The translations under genes were made by a program, and so were the position numbers. Shown piece after piece: positions 1-9,730 of a stretch of 64,000 nt of DNA; position 1 is the first letter of the stretch; each line of letters opens with the position of its first letter. The notes under the pieces are model-generated. The model was not told where the DNA came from, ran no database searches, and saw nothing but the letters and a program-made list of their open reading frames with translations. Origin of the DNA: Saccopteryx bilineata (taxonomy: Eukaryota > Chordata > Mammalia > Chiroptera > Emballonuridae); NCBI RefSeq assembly GCF_036850765.1, contig NC_089493.1:266588534-266652533 (forward strand), given 5' to 3'.

Positions 1-420
1 GCAGAACAGGAGCTTGCGCTCTTGGTTCCTGAGATTAATATTAGAGGAGAGAGAGCAGAGAGGAGAGCAAAAAGAGGCCAGGAGAAGCAGCCAAGATGGT
101 GGAGTGTTGAGTGAGAAGCCAGTTTGTGCAGAGTTTGTGCAGGGAGAAGGAAGGAGATGGGGAACAGGTGAATAAGTCTGGTGAGCTAGAATCCTTTGAT
201 TCTAGGAAACTCGGATAAGTCAGTGGCTTTGTGAGCACTGAATGTGAGCGGGTTTTGGAGCCCAGTGTGTTTTTTTACTTGCCCGCTGGGTGCAAGCTAG
301 GATTAAAGATAATGGCCCACCAGTTTTTGGCTCCGTTGTTTCTTTACCGACTGTCCGAATCCAATGCGAACCTGCATGGGCCAGGCGGCTGTGATGGTGG
401 CCCTGGCTACTGGCTTTACA
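1..420 (+). mobile_element. LTR fragment (3' part), same family as the element at 1012-3662
   Basis: The stretch matches the reverse complement of the two LTRs at 1012-1908 and 2975-3662 almost throughout, for example the block 'tccgaatccaatgcgaacctg', and it ends at the same terminus, GGCTTTACA at 412-420. The 5' part of this LTR lies outside the window. No primer-binding-like sequence follows position 420 (gaggtgaata), so this is either a solo LTR or the 3' LTR of an element that starts upstream of the window. It is old and contains no intact gene. Confidence 0.85.
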
Positions 421-535
421 GAGGTGAATAGTGTTTTTGAATTATGAGATGGTTCTGCAACTTTATTTAAACCATCTTTTAAAAAATACTTTTAAAGCAT
501 TTCATTCATTTTTCTGTTAAAAAAATTTAAAATTA
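421..535. other. AT-rich spacer
   Basis: Short AT-rich spacer between the LTR fragment and the first SINE. I see no feature in it. Confidence 0.5.
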
Positions 536-690
536 GCCCTGGCTGGATAGCTTGGTGGGTTAGAGCATTGTCCAGATGTGCAGAGGTTGCTGGTTCGACC
601 CCTGGTGAGGGCATATACAAAAACAAATTGATGTTTCTATCTCTCTCCCTCTCTCTCTCTCTCAAATCAATACCTTAAAAAAATAAACTT
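536..690 (+). mobile_element. SINE class C (tRNA-derived, short)
   Basis: tRNA-like head GCCCTGGCTGGATAGC, a B-box-like GGTTCGACCCC, a CT-rich stretch at about 640-662 and an A-rich tail. It resembles the copy at 8295-8446. Confidence 0.8.
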
Positions 691-692
691 TA

Positions 693-1011
693 GGCCCTGG
701 CCTGTTGGCTCATTGTATAAAGCGTTGTCTTGGCGTGTGGACGACTTGGGTTCAATCCTCAGTCAGGGCACACATGAGAAGTGATCATCTGCTTCTTTTC
801 CCCTTCCTCTCCCCCTTCTCTCTTTTCCTCTCATAGCCAGTGGCTCAATTGGTTCAAGTGTTGGCCCTGGGTGCTGAGGATAGCTCCGTTGGTCTAAGCG
901 TTTGCCTCAGGCACTGAGATTAGCTTGGTTGATTCAAACATCAGCCCCAGAACGGTGTTGCTAGGTAGATTCCAATTGGGGTGCATGTGGAAGTGTGACT
1001 CTCTCTCTCCT
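693..1011 (+). mobile_element. SINE class B, 5' part (split by the LTR element)
   Basis: The head GGCCCTGGCCTGTTGG, the B-box-like GGTTCAATCC and the class B core with 'caattggttcaagtg' are visible. The copy runs into a CT-rich stretch and is cut at 1011 by the LTR element at 1012-3662. Its CT-rich end and A-tail resume at 3668. This makes a nested insertion in which the SINE is the older of the two. Confidence 0.75.
1007..1011. repeat. Target-site duplication, left copy (CTCCT)
   Basis: CTCCT immediately precedes the LTR element and is repeated exactly at 3663-3667. A 5-bp duplication is usual for class III (ERVL-type) elements. Confidence 0.85.
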
Positions 1012-1908
1012 TGTAAAGCCAGTAGCCACGGCCACCATCACAGCTGCCTGGCCCATGCAGGTTCGCATTGGATTCAGACAGTCGGTAAAGAAACAATGGA
1101 GCCAAAAGCTGGTGGGCCATCGTCTTTAACCCTAGCTCGCACCTGGCAGGCAAGTAAAAACACACTGAGCTTCAAAACCCACTCATTCAGTGCTCACAAA
1201 GCTACTGACTTATCCGAGTTTCCTAGAGTCAAAGGTTTCTAGCTTACCAGACTTATTCACCTCTGTTCCCCATCTCCTTCTCCCTGCACAAACTAGTTTC
1301 TCCTTCAACACTCTGCCATCTTGGCTGCTTCTTCTGGCCTCCTCCACGTGGCCTCTCTCTGCTCTCTCCTCTAATGCTAATCTCAGGAACCAAGAGCGAG
1401 CAAGGTCCTGGTCTGTCCCACTTTATAGTGTAGAAATCCAAACCTTTAATCCAATATACAAACAGGGAAGTCTCTGACACAAAGTCACTTATCTGAGGCA
1501 TAATGGGATTCCTCATGAGTGCACCACTCTACATCAAAAAGGGTGGGAAAGGCTTAGTCTTAAAACTAAGCCTTAGGCTATAAGAATCCTGCCTGCTTAC
1601 AGCCTGTCCCCCCACGTCCAATGCAAACTGTAAGCGAGCAAACATATATATCATATTTACAAAGTTATTTGACCAACAGGCAGTCTCTGATACAAAGTCC
1701 ACCCCACATCAAAAAGGGTGGGAAAGGCTTAGTCCTAAAACCAAGCCCCAGGATCCTGCCTGCCCACAGCCCGCCCCCAACACACATTAATATAATTACA
1801 TCCATTCCAAGCATAAGGTCAATTAATATCATCACCCAGGAGACGGGCTTCCATGTGGGCAGCGCCATCTTTAACAAAGTGAGCATAATATATTTTATCT
1901 GCCCAACA
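1012..1908 (-). repeat. 3' LTR (897 bp) with duplicated U3 segment
   Basis: Homologous to 2975-3662 but about 209 bp longer. The extra length is a direct duplication of a U3 segment: the block starting 'agtctctgacacaaag' near 1470 recurs near 1682, each time followed by 'catcaaaaagggtgggaaa'. The 5' LTR has this block once. A TATA-like CTATAAAG on the - strand (about 1417-1424) and an ATTAAA further downstream on the same strand fit LTR promoter and poly(A) signals. Confidence 0.85.
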
Positions 1909-1925
1909 ATCCACCCCTATGCTCA
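1909..1925 (-). promoter_or_regulatory. Polypurine-tract-like sequence
   Basis: On the - strand the bases just before the 3' LTR read GTGAGCATAGGGGTGGAT, purine-rich and directly abutting TGTTGGGCAG. This is where plus-strand DNA synthesis would be primed in an LTR element. It is shorter and less pure than a typical tract. Confidence 0.5.
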
Positions 1926-2294
1926 CTTTACTACCCACAATTTACACCACCGGCATCCCTGTGCAAGGAAATTAGGCACATTACACAAATTACAACAACA
2001 TGACAAATCATACAGTTTCAACAATTACAAAGGTACACTTCACCAGTCTCTGAGCACTTTGCCAAAAGCGCAGAATGTCCTTGGCCTTCTTTCTAGCCAT
2101 GAGAAAAGCTTCCTGAGGCAGGGGAAGGGCCTCTAGCAAAGCCGCCCCCCACCCCATCAGGGTATTTCACATTGTCCAAAATCCATAAGTCCATCCAACA
2201 AAGGAGCCAGTGCTGACTCTGGTCACAGTACAGGAATCAGTCCAAGCACATGGAACCTCAGCCACGCCCCTCATCCCTGCCTTCCTGGCAGGTC

Positions 2295-2878
2295 TTACAC
2301 TGTCCCAAAGAGGCGAACGGTGGCAATGGCAGTCAGCATTTCCATCTCTGCTCTGGCATCACAGGCATCCACCCTTGTGTCCCAAAATCGCAGACGTAAC
2401 AGGGTCGTAGGAAGTACTCCTTGCTGCTGGGCTCTCACCTTTTGGAGACTGCGGATCACATCTCCAGCCCGATTCTCCTCATCCTTCAAAGGGGAACTGA
2501 AAATATCAGCTAGCACTGCTGAGCTTGAGCTCCGAGCCACTGCCGCCTTCTGCTCTGCAGGCCTTGCAGCCCCAGCCTCAACCCCAGTCTCCCACTGCTG
2601 CAGGCTCTCCACAACATCCAGGGCAAGCTGCAACTCATGAACCTGTGGTTCCTCCTTCAGTGGCTGCTCCATTTCCAGGCGAATCTCGTTAATCTGGTCG
2701 GCCTCCTTCGGTGCTTGCTCCAGCTCCAGGACCGGCATCTCTTTCTCCCACATTTGCTCCAGTTCCTTCCACTGCTTGGTTTGCAGGTCCCGGGCAGCTT
2801 CTTCCACAGAACTCTCTCGGTTTCCTCACGCATGGCTGTAAAAGTCAGCCAGCCTACGGCCCCCAAAAGGACAGCCAT
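2295..2878 (-). pseudogene. Broken internal ORF of the LTR element: hydrophobic N-terminus plus coiled coil
   Basis: Two overlapping - strand frames form one apparent gene. The first (from ATG at 2878) opens with a hydrophobic stretch, MAVLLGAVGWLTF, followed by a charged segment. The second carries Glu/Lys/Leu-rich heptad-like sequence (EEAARDLQTKQWKELEQMW and on), an Ala/Ser-rich middle and the C-terminal part ending ATVRLFGTV at a stop at 2295. The frames differ by a one-base shift around 2807. I recognise no Gag, protease or Env domain. The first ATG lies about 95 bases after the 5' LTR, as a leader would. Function unknown; it could be a degenerate Gag remnant or an element-specific accessory protein. 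Confidence 0.55.
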
Positions 2879-2949
2879 GGGAACTATACAGCAGCTAGTC
2901 CTCTACTCCACTGCCCAAAGGTGGTGCTGGATCCTTGCCAATCTGTATC

Positions 2950-2972
2950 GAATCCTGCCACAGACTACACCA
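2950..2972 (-). promoter_or_regulatory. Primer-binding-site-like sequence, tRNA-Ser
   Basis: Two bases beyond the 5' LTR end the - strand reads TGGTGTAGTC, then TGTGGCAGGATTCG. The complement of the tRNA-Ser (AGA) 3' end is TGGCGTAGTCGGCAGGATTCG. The site therefore matches apart from one substitution and a 3-base insertion. Use of tRNA-Ser is known for HERV-S-like elements. The tRNA comparison is from memory. Confidence 0.7.
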
Positions 2973-2974
2973 AA

Positions 2975-3662
2975 TGTAAAGCCAGGAGCCGCCACCGTGG
3001 CCATTCACATGCAGGTTCGCATTGGATTCGGACAGTCAGTAAAGAAACAATGGAGCCAAAAGCTGGTGGGCCATCATCTTTAATCCTAGCTCGCACCCGT
3101 CGGGCAAGTAAAAACACACACTGGGCTCCAAAACCCACTCATTCAGTGCTCACAAAGCTACTGACTTATCCGAGTTTCCTAGAATCAAAGGTTTCTAGCT
3201 CACTAGCCTTATTCACCTCTGTTTTCCATCTCCTTCTCTCTGCACAAACTGCACAAACTGGCTTCTCTTTTAACACTCTACCATCTTGGCTGCTTCTTCT
3301 GGCCTCCTCCGCGTGGCTTTTTTATGCTCTCCTCTCTAATGCTAATCTCAGGAACCGAGAGAGAGCAAGCTCCCGGTCTGCCCCACTTTATAGTGCAGAA
3401 ATCAAAACCTTTAATCCAATATAGGGAAGTCTCTGATACAAAGTTCACCCCACATCAAAAAGGGTGGGAAAGGCTTAGTCCTAAAACCAAGCACCAGGCT
3501 ACAAGGAGCCTGCCTGCCCACAGTCTGCCCCCAACACACATTAATATAATTACGCCCATTCCAAACATAAGGGCAACTAATATCATCACCTGGGAGATGG
3601 GCTTCCGTGTGGGCAGCGCCATCTTTAACAAAGTGAGCATAATATATTTTATCTGCCCAACA
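2975..3662 (-). repeat. 5' LTR (688 bp)
   Basis: Starts (on the - strand) TGTTGGGCAG at 3662 and ends GGCTTTACA at 2975. It carries a TATA-like CTATAAAG near 3393-3400 and a single copy of the U3 block that is duplicated in the 3' LTR. Confidence 0.87.
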
Positions 3663-3667
3663 CTCCT
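3663..3667. repeat. Target-site duplication, right copy (CTCCT)
   Basis: Exact repeat of 1007-1011, directly after the 5' LTR terminus. Confidence 0.85.
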
Positions 3668-3693
3668 CCTCTCCTCTCATTTAAAAAAATACC
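3668..3693 (+). mobile_element. SINE class B, 3' remnant
   Basis: CT-rich end and A-rich tail (catttaaaaaaatacc) that complete the SINE starting at 693, displaced by the LTR element. Confidence 0.65.
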
Positions 3694-4199
3694 TTTTTTT
3701 TTTTCAGTAGCAATGATCTTTGATTATATTTGGCAGTGTATTTGGGGGATTTCAAAATCAAGTGAATTTCAGGCTCCAAATGAATTGCCTCAAAGGAGTT
3801 TGATTGAAATGAATATTTTCACATATTGGTTGGTTTATGAATTAATAAAATTTATGCACCCTGGTGTTTTTAAAGAAAAAATATGTATATATTTTAAAGT
3901 AAGTTTTTCTAACCTGTTGCTTAGTTTGCTTTAATAAGTCCTGAGTTCCTTTTCATCCACAGCTGATGACTTCACTTACCCACCAGCCCCAAGCATTGGT
4001 GTAGGGCCAGGTACTGCTTAAAACACTTCACAGATCCCGTTTCATGGACCCCACCCCACAACTTCTCCTGGTAGGTTCTGCAAGGGGTAATCCAGTCTTA
4101 CTGACAAGGAAACTAAAGCCGGGAGCATAGACTTATAATTAAGCCACAAAGGTCAGTTCAACCTCTCTGTCCCCTTAATCGAGATAGGTCCCTCACACT
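3694..4199. other. AT-rich unique intergenic sequence
   Basis: No recognisable gene or repeat. The 73-residue open frame at 3713-3934 has no recognisable domain, and I treat it as chance. Confidence 0.5.
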
Positions 4200-4215
4200 T
4201 TCATACGTCTTTAAT

Positions 4216-4559
4216 TTTTATTTATTTATTTATTTATTTATTTACAGAGACAGAGAGTGAGTCAGGGAGAGGGATAGACAGGGACAGACAGGAACGGAGA
4301 GAGATGAGAAGCATCAATCATTAGTTTTTCATTGCGCGTTGCAACACCTTAGTTGTTCATTGATTGCCTTCTCAAATCAGTAACCCCTTCAGCAGACCGA
4401 GTAACCCCTTGCTGGAGCCAGTGATCTTGGGTTCAAGCTGGTGGACTTTTGCTCAAACCAGATGAGCCTGCGCTCAAGCTGGCGACCTCGGGGTCTCGAA
4501 CCTGGGTCCTCTGCATCCCAGTCCGATGCTCTATCCACTGCGCCACCGCCTGGTCAGGC
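4216..4559 (-). mobile_element. SINE class D
   Basis: Bounded by the exact duplication 'ttcatacgtctttaat' at 4200-4215 and 4560-4575. The head (on the - strand) is GCCTGACCAGGCGG, and the (TTTA)n tail is at 4216-4243. Confidence 0.93.
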
Positions 4560-4575
4560 TTCATACGTCTTTAAT

Positions 4576-5608
4576 CATTATTTTTGCATTTGAAGTGGCT
4601 TCAATAAAGCCATCTTTAGAAAGAAAAATAAAATACAAATTCCAATAAGTATTAAGGCATGTTTATCATTTTGGGGTACTTCAGGAGAAAAAAATGAAGA
4701 TTTGAAATAAAGTGAAGTTTTAACATTAGAACATGAAAAAAAGAAGGTAGAAACATATGCTCTGATCATCTCTGGGTGGTTTCGTCCATAGCAATCCAGG
4801 GATGACGGGACCTGCACTGGGCAAGCTCTTTGAGATGACAGAACATTGTTGTCACAGGGAAGCCAGCCTTGCAGGCTAAAGTACAAAATAAGTAACACAA
4901 AACTTTCCATCAATTTGTTCAGAGTGCCCAGGTGTGCGGGCCCAGCACCCCCCAGTATTTACTTCCCTCGTGCGGCCGCATGGTGGTCCTGCATTCGCAG
5001 GGGAGCGCACCTGAGAGCCCTTAGGCACTTGAATTGGGAGGAGTCTGAGACGGGCTTCTTGCCTTTCTTCTTGCTGTGAGTCCTGGCAGGGGAGGGGAAT
5101 TTCAGTGGTGCTTGGGAGGCACAGGGGAATGGCGCCCCCTGGCGTCGTGCAAGGAACAGCCTTTGATAACTGGGTTATCCTGCTTGGTTCTCCCTTACCC
5201 CGCAATGTGAGGAGGACAGCACCAGGAAGGGAGGTATTGCCTAAGACCACACAGCTCAATAGTACAGGGATGGCCTTGTATCTAGGCTTTGAGTAGGAAA
5301 GAGAAGGGGGTGAAAGGCTCCCTGAGGAAAGATTCAACCTCGAGGGCTCCTTTGCCAGGCTCCTGCTGGAGCTGAGACAGAGACCTGGCCTTGGCATCAT
5401 AATGGGACTTGAGAGATACCATGAGGGGTCGGGCACTAGGGCAAGGTGAAGTCTCTTCAACTCCAGCTCCTGCCTGGGCCATGTGGTCCAGGAGTTTGAT
5501 CAATATGAGGTTAAGGACCATCAACTCAGCCTTGGTGACAAGTTCTGGGGATGGTGGGGGGCAAGCCAAAGAGGGGAGGAGGGGAAACAAGTTGCAAATA
5601 TATATTTT
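4576..5608. other. Intergenic sequence without a recognisable gene
   Basis: The - strand frame at 4876-5460 (194 codons) has no domain, signal or homology I recognise and no splice-linked partner. Around 5220-5290 a phrase like 'taagaccacacagctcaatag' suggests a decayed antisense MIR. METTL27, the human upstream neighbour, is not visible here. Confidence 0.5.
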
Positions 5609-5784
5609 TTAAGTTAAAAAATAAAAAATTAATATTTAGAGAGAATGAGAGAGAGAGAGAGAGAGAGAGAGAACTTTGATTTGTTGTTCCACTTATTTAT
5701 GCATTCATTAGTTGATACTTGTATGAACTCTAACTGGGGATCAAACCCACAACCGTGGCATATTGGGAGGATGTTACCAGGCCA
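5609..5784 (-). mobile_element. SINE class C, diverged
   Basis: A (GA)n run at 5646-5672, then 'ttgttgttccacttatttatgcattcatt' and an internal-promoter remnant ending near 'accaggccaggac'. Same layout as 39940-40137 and 55558-55753. Boundaries approximate. Confidence 0.7.
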
Positions 5785-6419
5785 GGACAAATTGCTAGTC
5801 TCAGTCTCAGACTTCACAATCTGACTCCAAGCAATCTCTCAGACTCTTCCCCAAACTCGCTTCAACTTCTCACCTCATCTCAGTGGCCAGTATCGCCACC
5901 CACCCTTCACCCCAGCCTTCTGAGGGGGATCCTGAGCCCTGCCTAGATTTACCTCTCTTCCTATTCAATCTTCTGTTGTAAGACAATATTTCCATAGGTC
6001 TCTTGTGTTTCCACAAAGTTAATTGATTGCTCTTTGTTCTGAATGATCTTTTCCAGGATGTCTGTGTATCAGAAACATCAGAATATATTACCTCTCCTTC
6101 TAGAACAAAGCACAGGCATGGTCCAGCATGAAAAAGATAATGTCTCTCACAGGAGCAGGAAGTAGGCTTGCTTTCTGTGTGTTATATAAAGATGGGTTTC
6201 CTTATGCTCAGGATTTCTCTTTTGTAAAACACCCACAGGATGTTCAGGTGTCACCTGGCTCTGTTTACATCACCTTGTGAGATTTGGGACTCAAAGAATC
6301 AGTGCAAAATACTTAAGACTCTAGTTTACTGCTAGTGCTGTGAATAATAAATTGTCCGTCTCTGACCCAGGAGTCTTGTGCCCTCTACAAACATCCGAGA
6401 AACTCTGGCAGGCTGACTG
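5785..6419. other. Unique intergenic sequence
   Basis: Nothing recognisable. Short open frames only. Confidence 0.45.
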
Positions 6420-6940
6420 GTTAGCTTGCAAGTGGGGTACAGTCTTGAACCTTTCATCATTCCTGACAGCGTCCAACCTTGTCAGTTCCACCTTCTACAC
6501 ACTTCTGGCATCTGTTTACTTCTCTCAGTTACCAGAGCCAGAATCCCAGTTCAGGCTCCCATCATCTCATGCCTGGAGGGTTTATTGTAGGTTCCCATCT
6601 GATCGCCTCACCCCTTCTGCCCCCTGGCCTAGCCTCCTCTTGCAGACAGAGAGACCATTCTGAAGCCCACTGTGATCGAATGGCCTTGCTGCTTCAACTC
6701 TTCAACAGCTCCTAGCACTTAATAGACTATTCCAAGATCCATGTGGCCCTTGCTGACCTTACTGCCGAGTTTGTGCTCCTCCCAATAACACTGAATTTAT
6801 GCTCCAATAACACCGAATTCTTTAAATTAAGCTGTTCCCTCTGCCTGGACCATCTGCACACTGGCTTCTCTGGAAGACTCTTACCCATCCTTCAAAACTT
6901 AGCTCAGTAAGGCCTTTCTGAAGCCCCAGTAACCTCTCAG
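6420..6940 (+). repeat. L2 LINE 3'-end relic
   Basis: The phrases 'gctgttccctctgcctgg' and 'acccatccttcaaaacttagctcag' followed by 'ggcctttctgaag' are the typical 3' region of L2 in sense orientation. Highly decayed; limits approximate. Confidence 0.6.
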
Positions 6941-7342
6941 TGCTACAGTGTTGTAGACACAAAGGGAGGGTGTGGGGAGCTGGAAAGGCAGAGGACAGAA
7001 TGGAGCGACTTTGAACTCTCCATCCTCCAGACCCCAGCTCTTGTTCCAGGGAAGGAAAGCAGTGGGTGAACAGGGCTGCCCTGGGCAAAGGTCATCATTG
7101 ACATTCAGGGACTCATTATGGAAGGCTGCCATGTACAGTCAGTGGGCTGTTCCCTGGCCAAGGGTGCCTGGCCAAGGGAGGGAGTGAGGACTGAAATCAC
7201 ACTGTGTGCAAGGGCCGGGTGGCACCCACCCCTCCAGTCTGCACAGAAGGGCCCTCTCCTCACACAGCCCTGCACTCACAGTGGCCTGTGCACCAGGGGG
7301 CATGCTTTTAAAAATTTCTAAGAGGAAAAAAATTTCTTAGAG

Positions 7343-8074
7343 CAGGGGTCAGGAAACTTTTAGGCTGAGAGAGCCACAAACGCCACATATTTTAAAATGT
7401 AATTCTGTGAGAGCCATACAACGACCCGTGTACATTAGGCATTATCCAATAAAAATTTGGTGTTGTCCCGGAGGACAGCTGTGATTGGCTCCAGCCACCC
7501 GCAACCATGAACATGAGCGGTAGGAAATGAATGGATTGTAATACATGAGAATGTTTTATATTTTTAACGTTATTATTATTTTTTATTAAAGATTTGTCTG
7601 CGAGTCAGATGCAGCCATCAAAAGAGCCACATCTTGGCCCTGGCCGGTTGGCTTAGCGGTAGAGCGTCGGCCTGGCATGCGGGGGACCCGGCTTCGATTC
7701 CCAGCCAGGGCACATAGGAGAGGCGCCCATTTGCTTCTCCACCCCCCCCTCCTTCCTCTCTGTCTCTCTCTTCCCCTCCCGAAGCCAAGGCTCCATTGGA
7801 GCAAAGATGGCCTGGGCGCTGGGGTTGGCTCCTTGGCCTCTGCCCCAGGCGCTAGAGTGGCTCTGGTCGCGACAGAGCGACGCCCCGGAGGGGCAGAGCA
7901 TCGCCCCCTGGTGGGCAGAGCGTCACCCCTGGTGGGCATGCTGGGTGGATCCCGGTCGGGCGCATGCAGGAGTCTGTCTGACTGTCTCTCCCCGTTTCCA
8001 GCTTTGGAAAAAAGAAAAAAAAAAAAAAAAAAAGAACCACATCTGGCTCGTGAGCCATAGGTTCCCAACCCCTG
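7343..8074. mobile_element. Non-autonomous hAT DNA transposon (MITE), split by a SINE
   Basis: Inverted ends CAGGGGTCAGGAAAC at 7343 and GGTTCCCAACCCCTG ending at 8074. The 8-bp target duplications are tcttagag (7335-7342) and tcttggag (8075-8082), 7 of 8 matching. The interior is AT-rich and non-coding. Without the SINE inserted at 7635 it is about 325 bp. It needs a transposase supplied in trans. Confidence 0.9.
7635..8028 (+). mobile_element. SINE class A, inserted in the hAT element
   Basis: Full-length tRNA-derived SINE: head GGCCCTGGCCGG, A-box-like 'ggcttagcggtagagc', B-box-like GCTTCGATTCCC, then the class A core and an A-tail. Flanked by 'aaagagccacatct' (7621-7634) and 'aaagaaccacatct' (8029-8042). 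The open frames here are artefacts of its GC-rich core. Confidence 0.92.
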
Positions 8075-8113
8075 TCTTGGAGCCATGACAGCCTCATCCT
8101 GCAGCCCCCTGGG

Positions 8114-8773
8114 CAGTGGTGGGATTCAAATAATTTAACAACTGGTGCTCTGCCCTAATGACAATTTTAAGTATAAAAAAAGATATACTGTAAAGTATTT
8201 TATTATTTCATGCATTTAATAGTTAAATAAGAATAATAAAAGAGGTACACAAAACTAGATTATGTTATAAAAAAAGAGTTTAAAAATATTAATGAGCCCT
8301 CGCCGGATAGCTTTAGAGCATTATCCTGAAGCACAGAGATTGCTGGTTCGATTCCTAGTCAGGGTAAATACAGGAACAGATTGATGTTCCTGTTTCTCTC
8401 CCTCTCTCCCTTTCTTTCTTTCCCTCTAAAATCAATGAAATAAACGTTTAAAAATATTAATGGAAAAAATATTAAATAATACCTAACAAAAAACAAAATT
8501 GTTATTTTAGATATTTCCATATTGCTTCTTGATTGGCATTCTCACTTGCAGTATTTTTCACCTATGGATGAAATGAACATTACTATAGGCACTTAGAATA
8601 CGCTGTTGCGCAGATGGACATTAAAAAAGAGTAAGGAATGTAACTTTGTGATTTCCACATTGGGCGGCTGCCCAGGTGTCCACCTTAGAGAGAAGCCTGA
8701 TTACAAGTGCCATTTTAACAACAGGTTCGCTGAACTCAACAAAAACTTAAGTATCCGCTGAATCCCACCACTG
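8114..8773. mobile_element. Non-autonomous hAT DNA transposon with perfect ends
   Basis: Perfect 15-bp inverted ends CAGTGGTGGGATTCA / TGAATCCCACCACTG and perfect 8-bp target duplications cccctggg (8106-8113 and 8774-8781). The interior is AT-rich and non-coding, and is interrupted by a SINE at 8295-8446. A different family from 7343-8074, and only 31 bp away from it. Confidence 0.95.
8295..8446 (+). mobile_element. SINE class C, inserted in the hAT element
   Basis: Exact 16-bp duplications 'tttaaaaatattaatg' at 8279-8294 and 8447-8462. GCCCTCGCCGG head, GGTTCGATTCC B-box, CT-rich 3' part. Confidence 0.93.
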
Positions 8774-8923
8774 CCCCTGGGGCCAACTGTTGATTCCCAG
8801 ACAGGAAAGCAATGTGAGAAAGGTTCTGCATTCTTCCAGAATTCTAAGCCTTTGGCCCTAATTAGTGGCTCCAGCAATTTCTCCAAGATTCTCCAGGCAG
8901 CTTATGGCCTCCTGTTGCTTCTT

Positions 8924-9060
8924 TATTCATTTTAGGGGAGGGGAGGAGCAGGAAGCATCAACTCCCATATGTGCCTTGACCAGGCAAACCCAGGGTTTCG
9001 AACCGGCGACCTCAGTGTTCCAGGTAGACATTTTATCCACTGCGCCACCACAGGTCAGGC
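8924..9060 (-). mobile_element. SINE class F
   Basis: Target duplication 'tcctgttgcttctt' at 8910-8923 and 9061-9074. Head on the - strand is GCCTGACCTGTGG. Confidence 0.9.
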
Positions 9061-9189
9061 TCCTGTTGCTTCTTATGGCCCTGAGGAGGCTCACTCAGCA
9101 GATGAGCCCTCTTTCTACCAGGACCTGATCCTCTCCAGGATACCCTGAGGCACATTTTCTCTTCCCTGCCCTCCTTTGACCTAGACCCA

Positions 9190-9730
9190 GAACCCACAGA
9201 AATCAGTGGTCCTTATGACTTTGATTAACGTTAGTTACAAAGGTTAGCTCTACAAACCATTTCTCCCCCCCTCCCCGAAACCTAGCCTTCCTCCTACCCT
9301 TCCCAACTGGCAATGCCCCGGGCAGAAGACAGTAGCCTGACCTCTGGTAGGATCAAGATAGTATTTTGACCTAAGTTGTTTTACTTCCTGAGCCCTAAGG
9401 TAGACCAACCTCTGGCTACTTTCCCAGGCAGCCAGGGATGTGGGGAAAGACCTCAGAGCGGTCCTCAAGACCTGAAGAAATGAATGACTAATCTTATCTT
9501 ACCTCCAACCATTCATCTCCCGGTATGACCTGAACCCCTAGCCCACAGTGTCTTGTGCTTTTAGCCCTATATATGTAATCTGTAACCTGCATGCCACGAG
9601 GGAGTGCATCTTTGAGCACTCTCTTCTAGTTCTCCTGGGTGGCTCCATTTATAATAAAACGGCCAATACGTCTCTGAGATTCTTGGTGTTTGGTTCTGCT
9701 AGCACCAAGTGGATGAACTCTTTCTGTTCT
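9190..9730 (+). mobile_element. Possible solo LTR of an old endogenous retrovirus
   Basis: The pattern of a TATA-like 'ctatatatg' (9568-9576), followed by 'tttataataaaacggcc' with an AATAAA-type poly(A) signal and then a G/T-rich tail ('tcttggtgtttggttctgct'), is typical of the R-U5 part of gammaretrovirus-like LTRs. I could not find TG...CA ends or a target duplication, so the limits are guesses. It might continue past the SINE at 9731-10322. Confidence 0.35.

Larger units (their letters stand above)
1012..3662 (-). mobile_element. Complete non-autonomous LTR retroelement (ERV-like)
   Basis: Read on the - strand: a 5' LTR (3662 down to 2975), a primer-binding-like site with a 2-base gap, an internal region of about 1.07 kb, a purine-rich tract and a 3' LTR (1908 down to 1012). 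It is flanked by exact CTCCT duplications. Both LTRs begin TGTTGGGCAG and end GGCTTTACA. There is no room for gag, pol or env of normal size and I see no protease, reverse transcriptase or integrase motif. The element must have been mobilised in trans. About a dozen differences between the LTRs in the 190 bases I compared (1057-1245 against 3015-3205) say it is not recent. The serine-tRNA-like primer site and 5-bp duplication suggest an ERVL/HERV-S-like relative; that assignment is inference. Confidence 0.88.

Noticed and set aside
4876..5460. 194-codon open frame on the - strand
   Set aside because: No recognisable domain, no signal or splice-linked partner, composition of ordinary GC-rich intergenic DNA. 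Chance frame.
7660..7720. tRNA-like A and B boxes in SINE heads
   Set aside because: They belong to tRNA-derived SINEs. The copies have SINE bodies, A-tails and target duplications, and do not fold as complete tRNA genes as far as I can judge.
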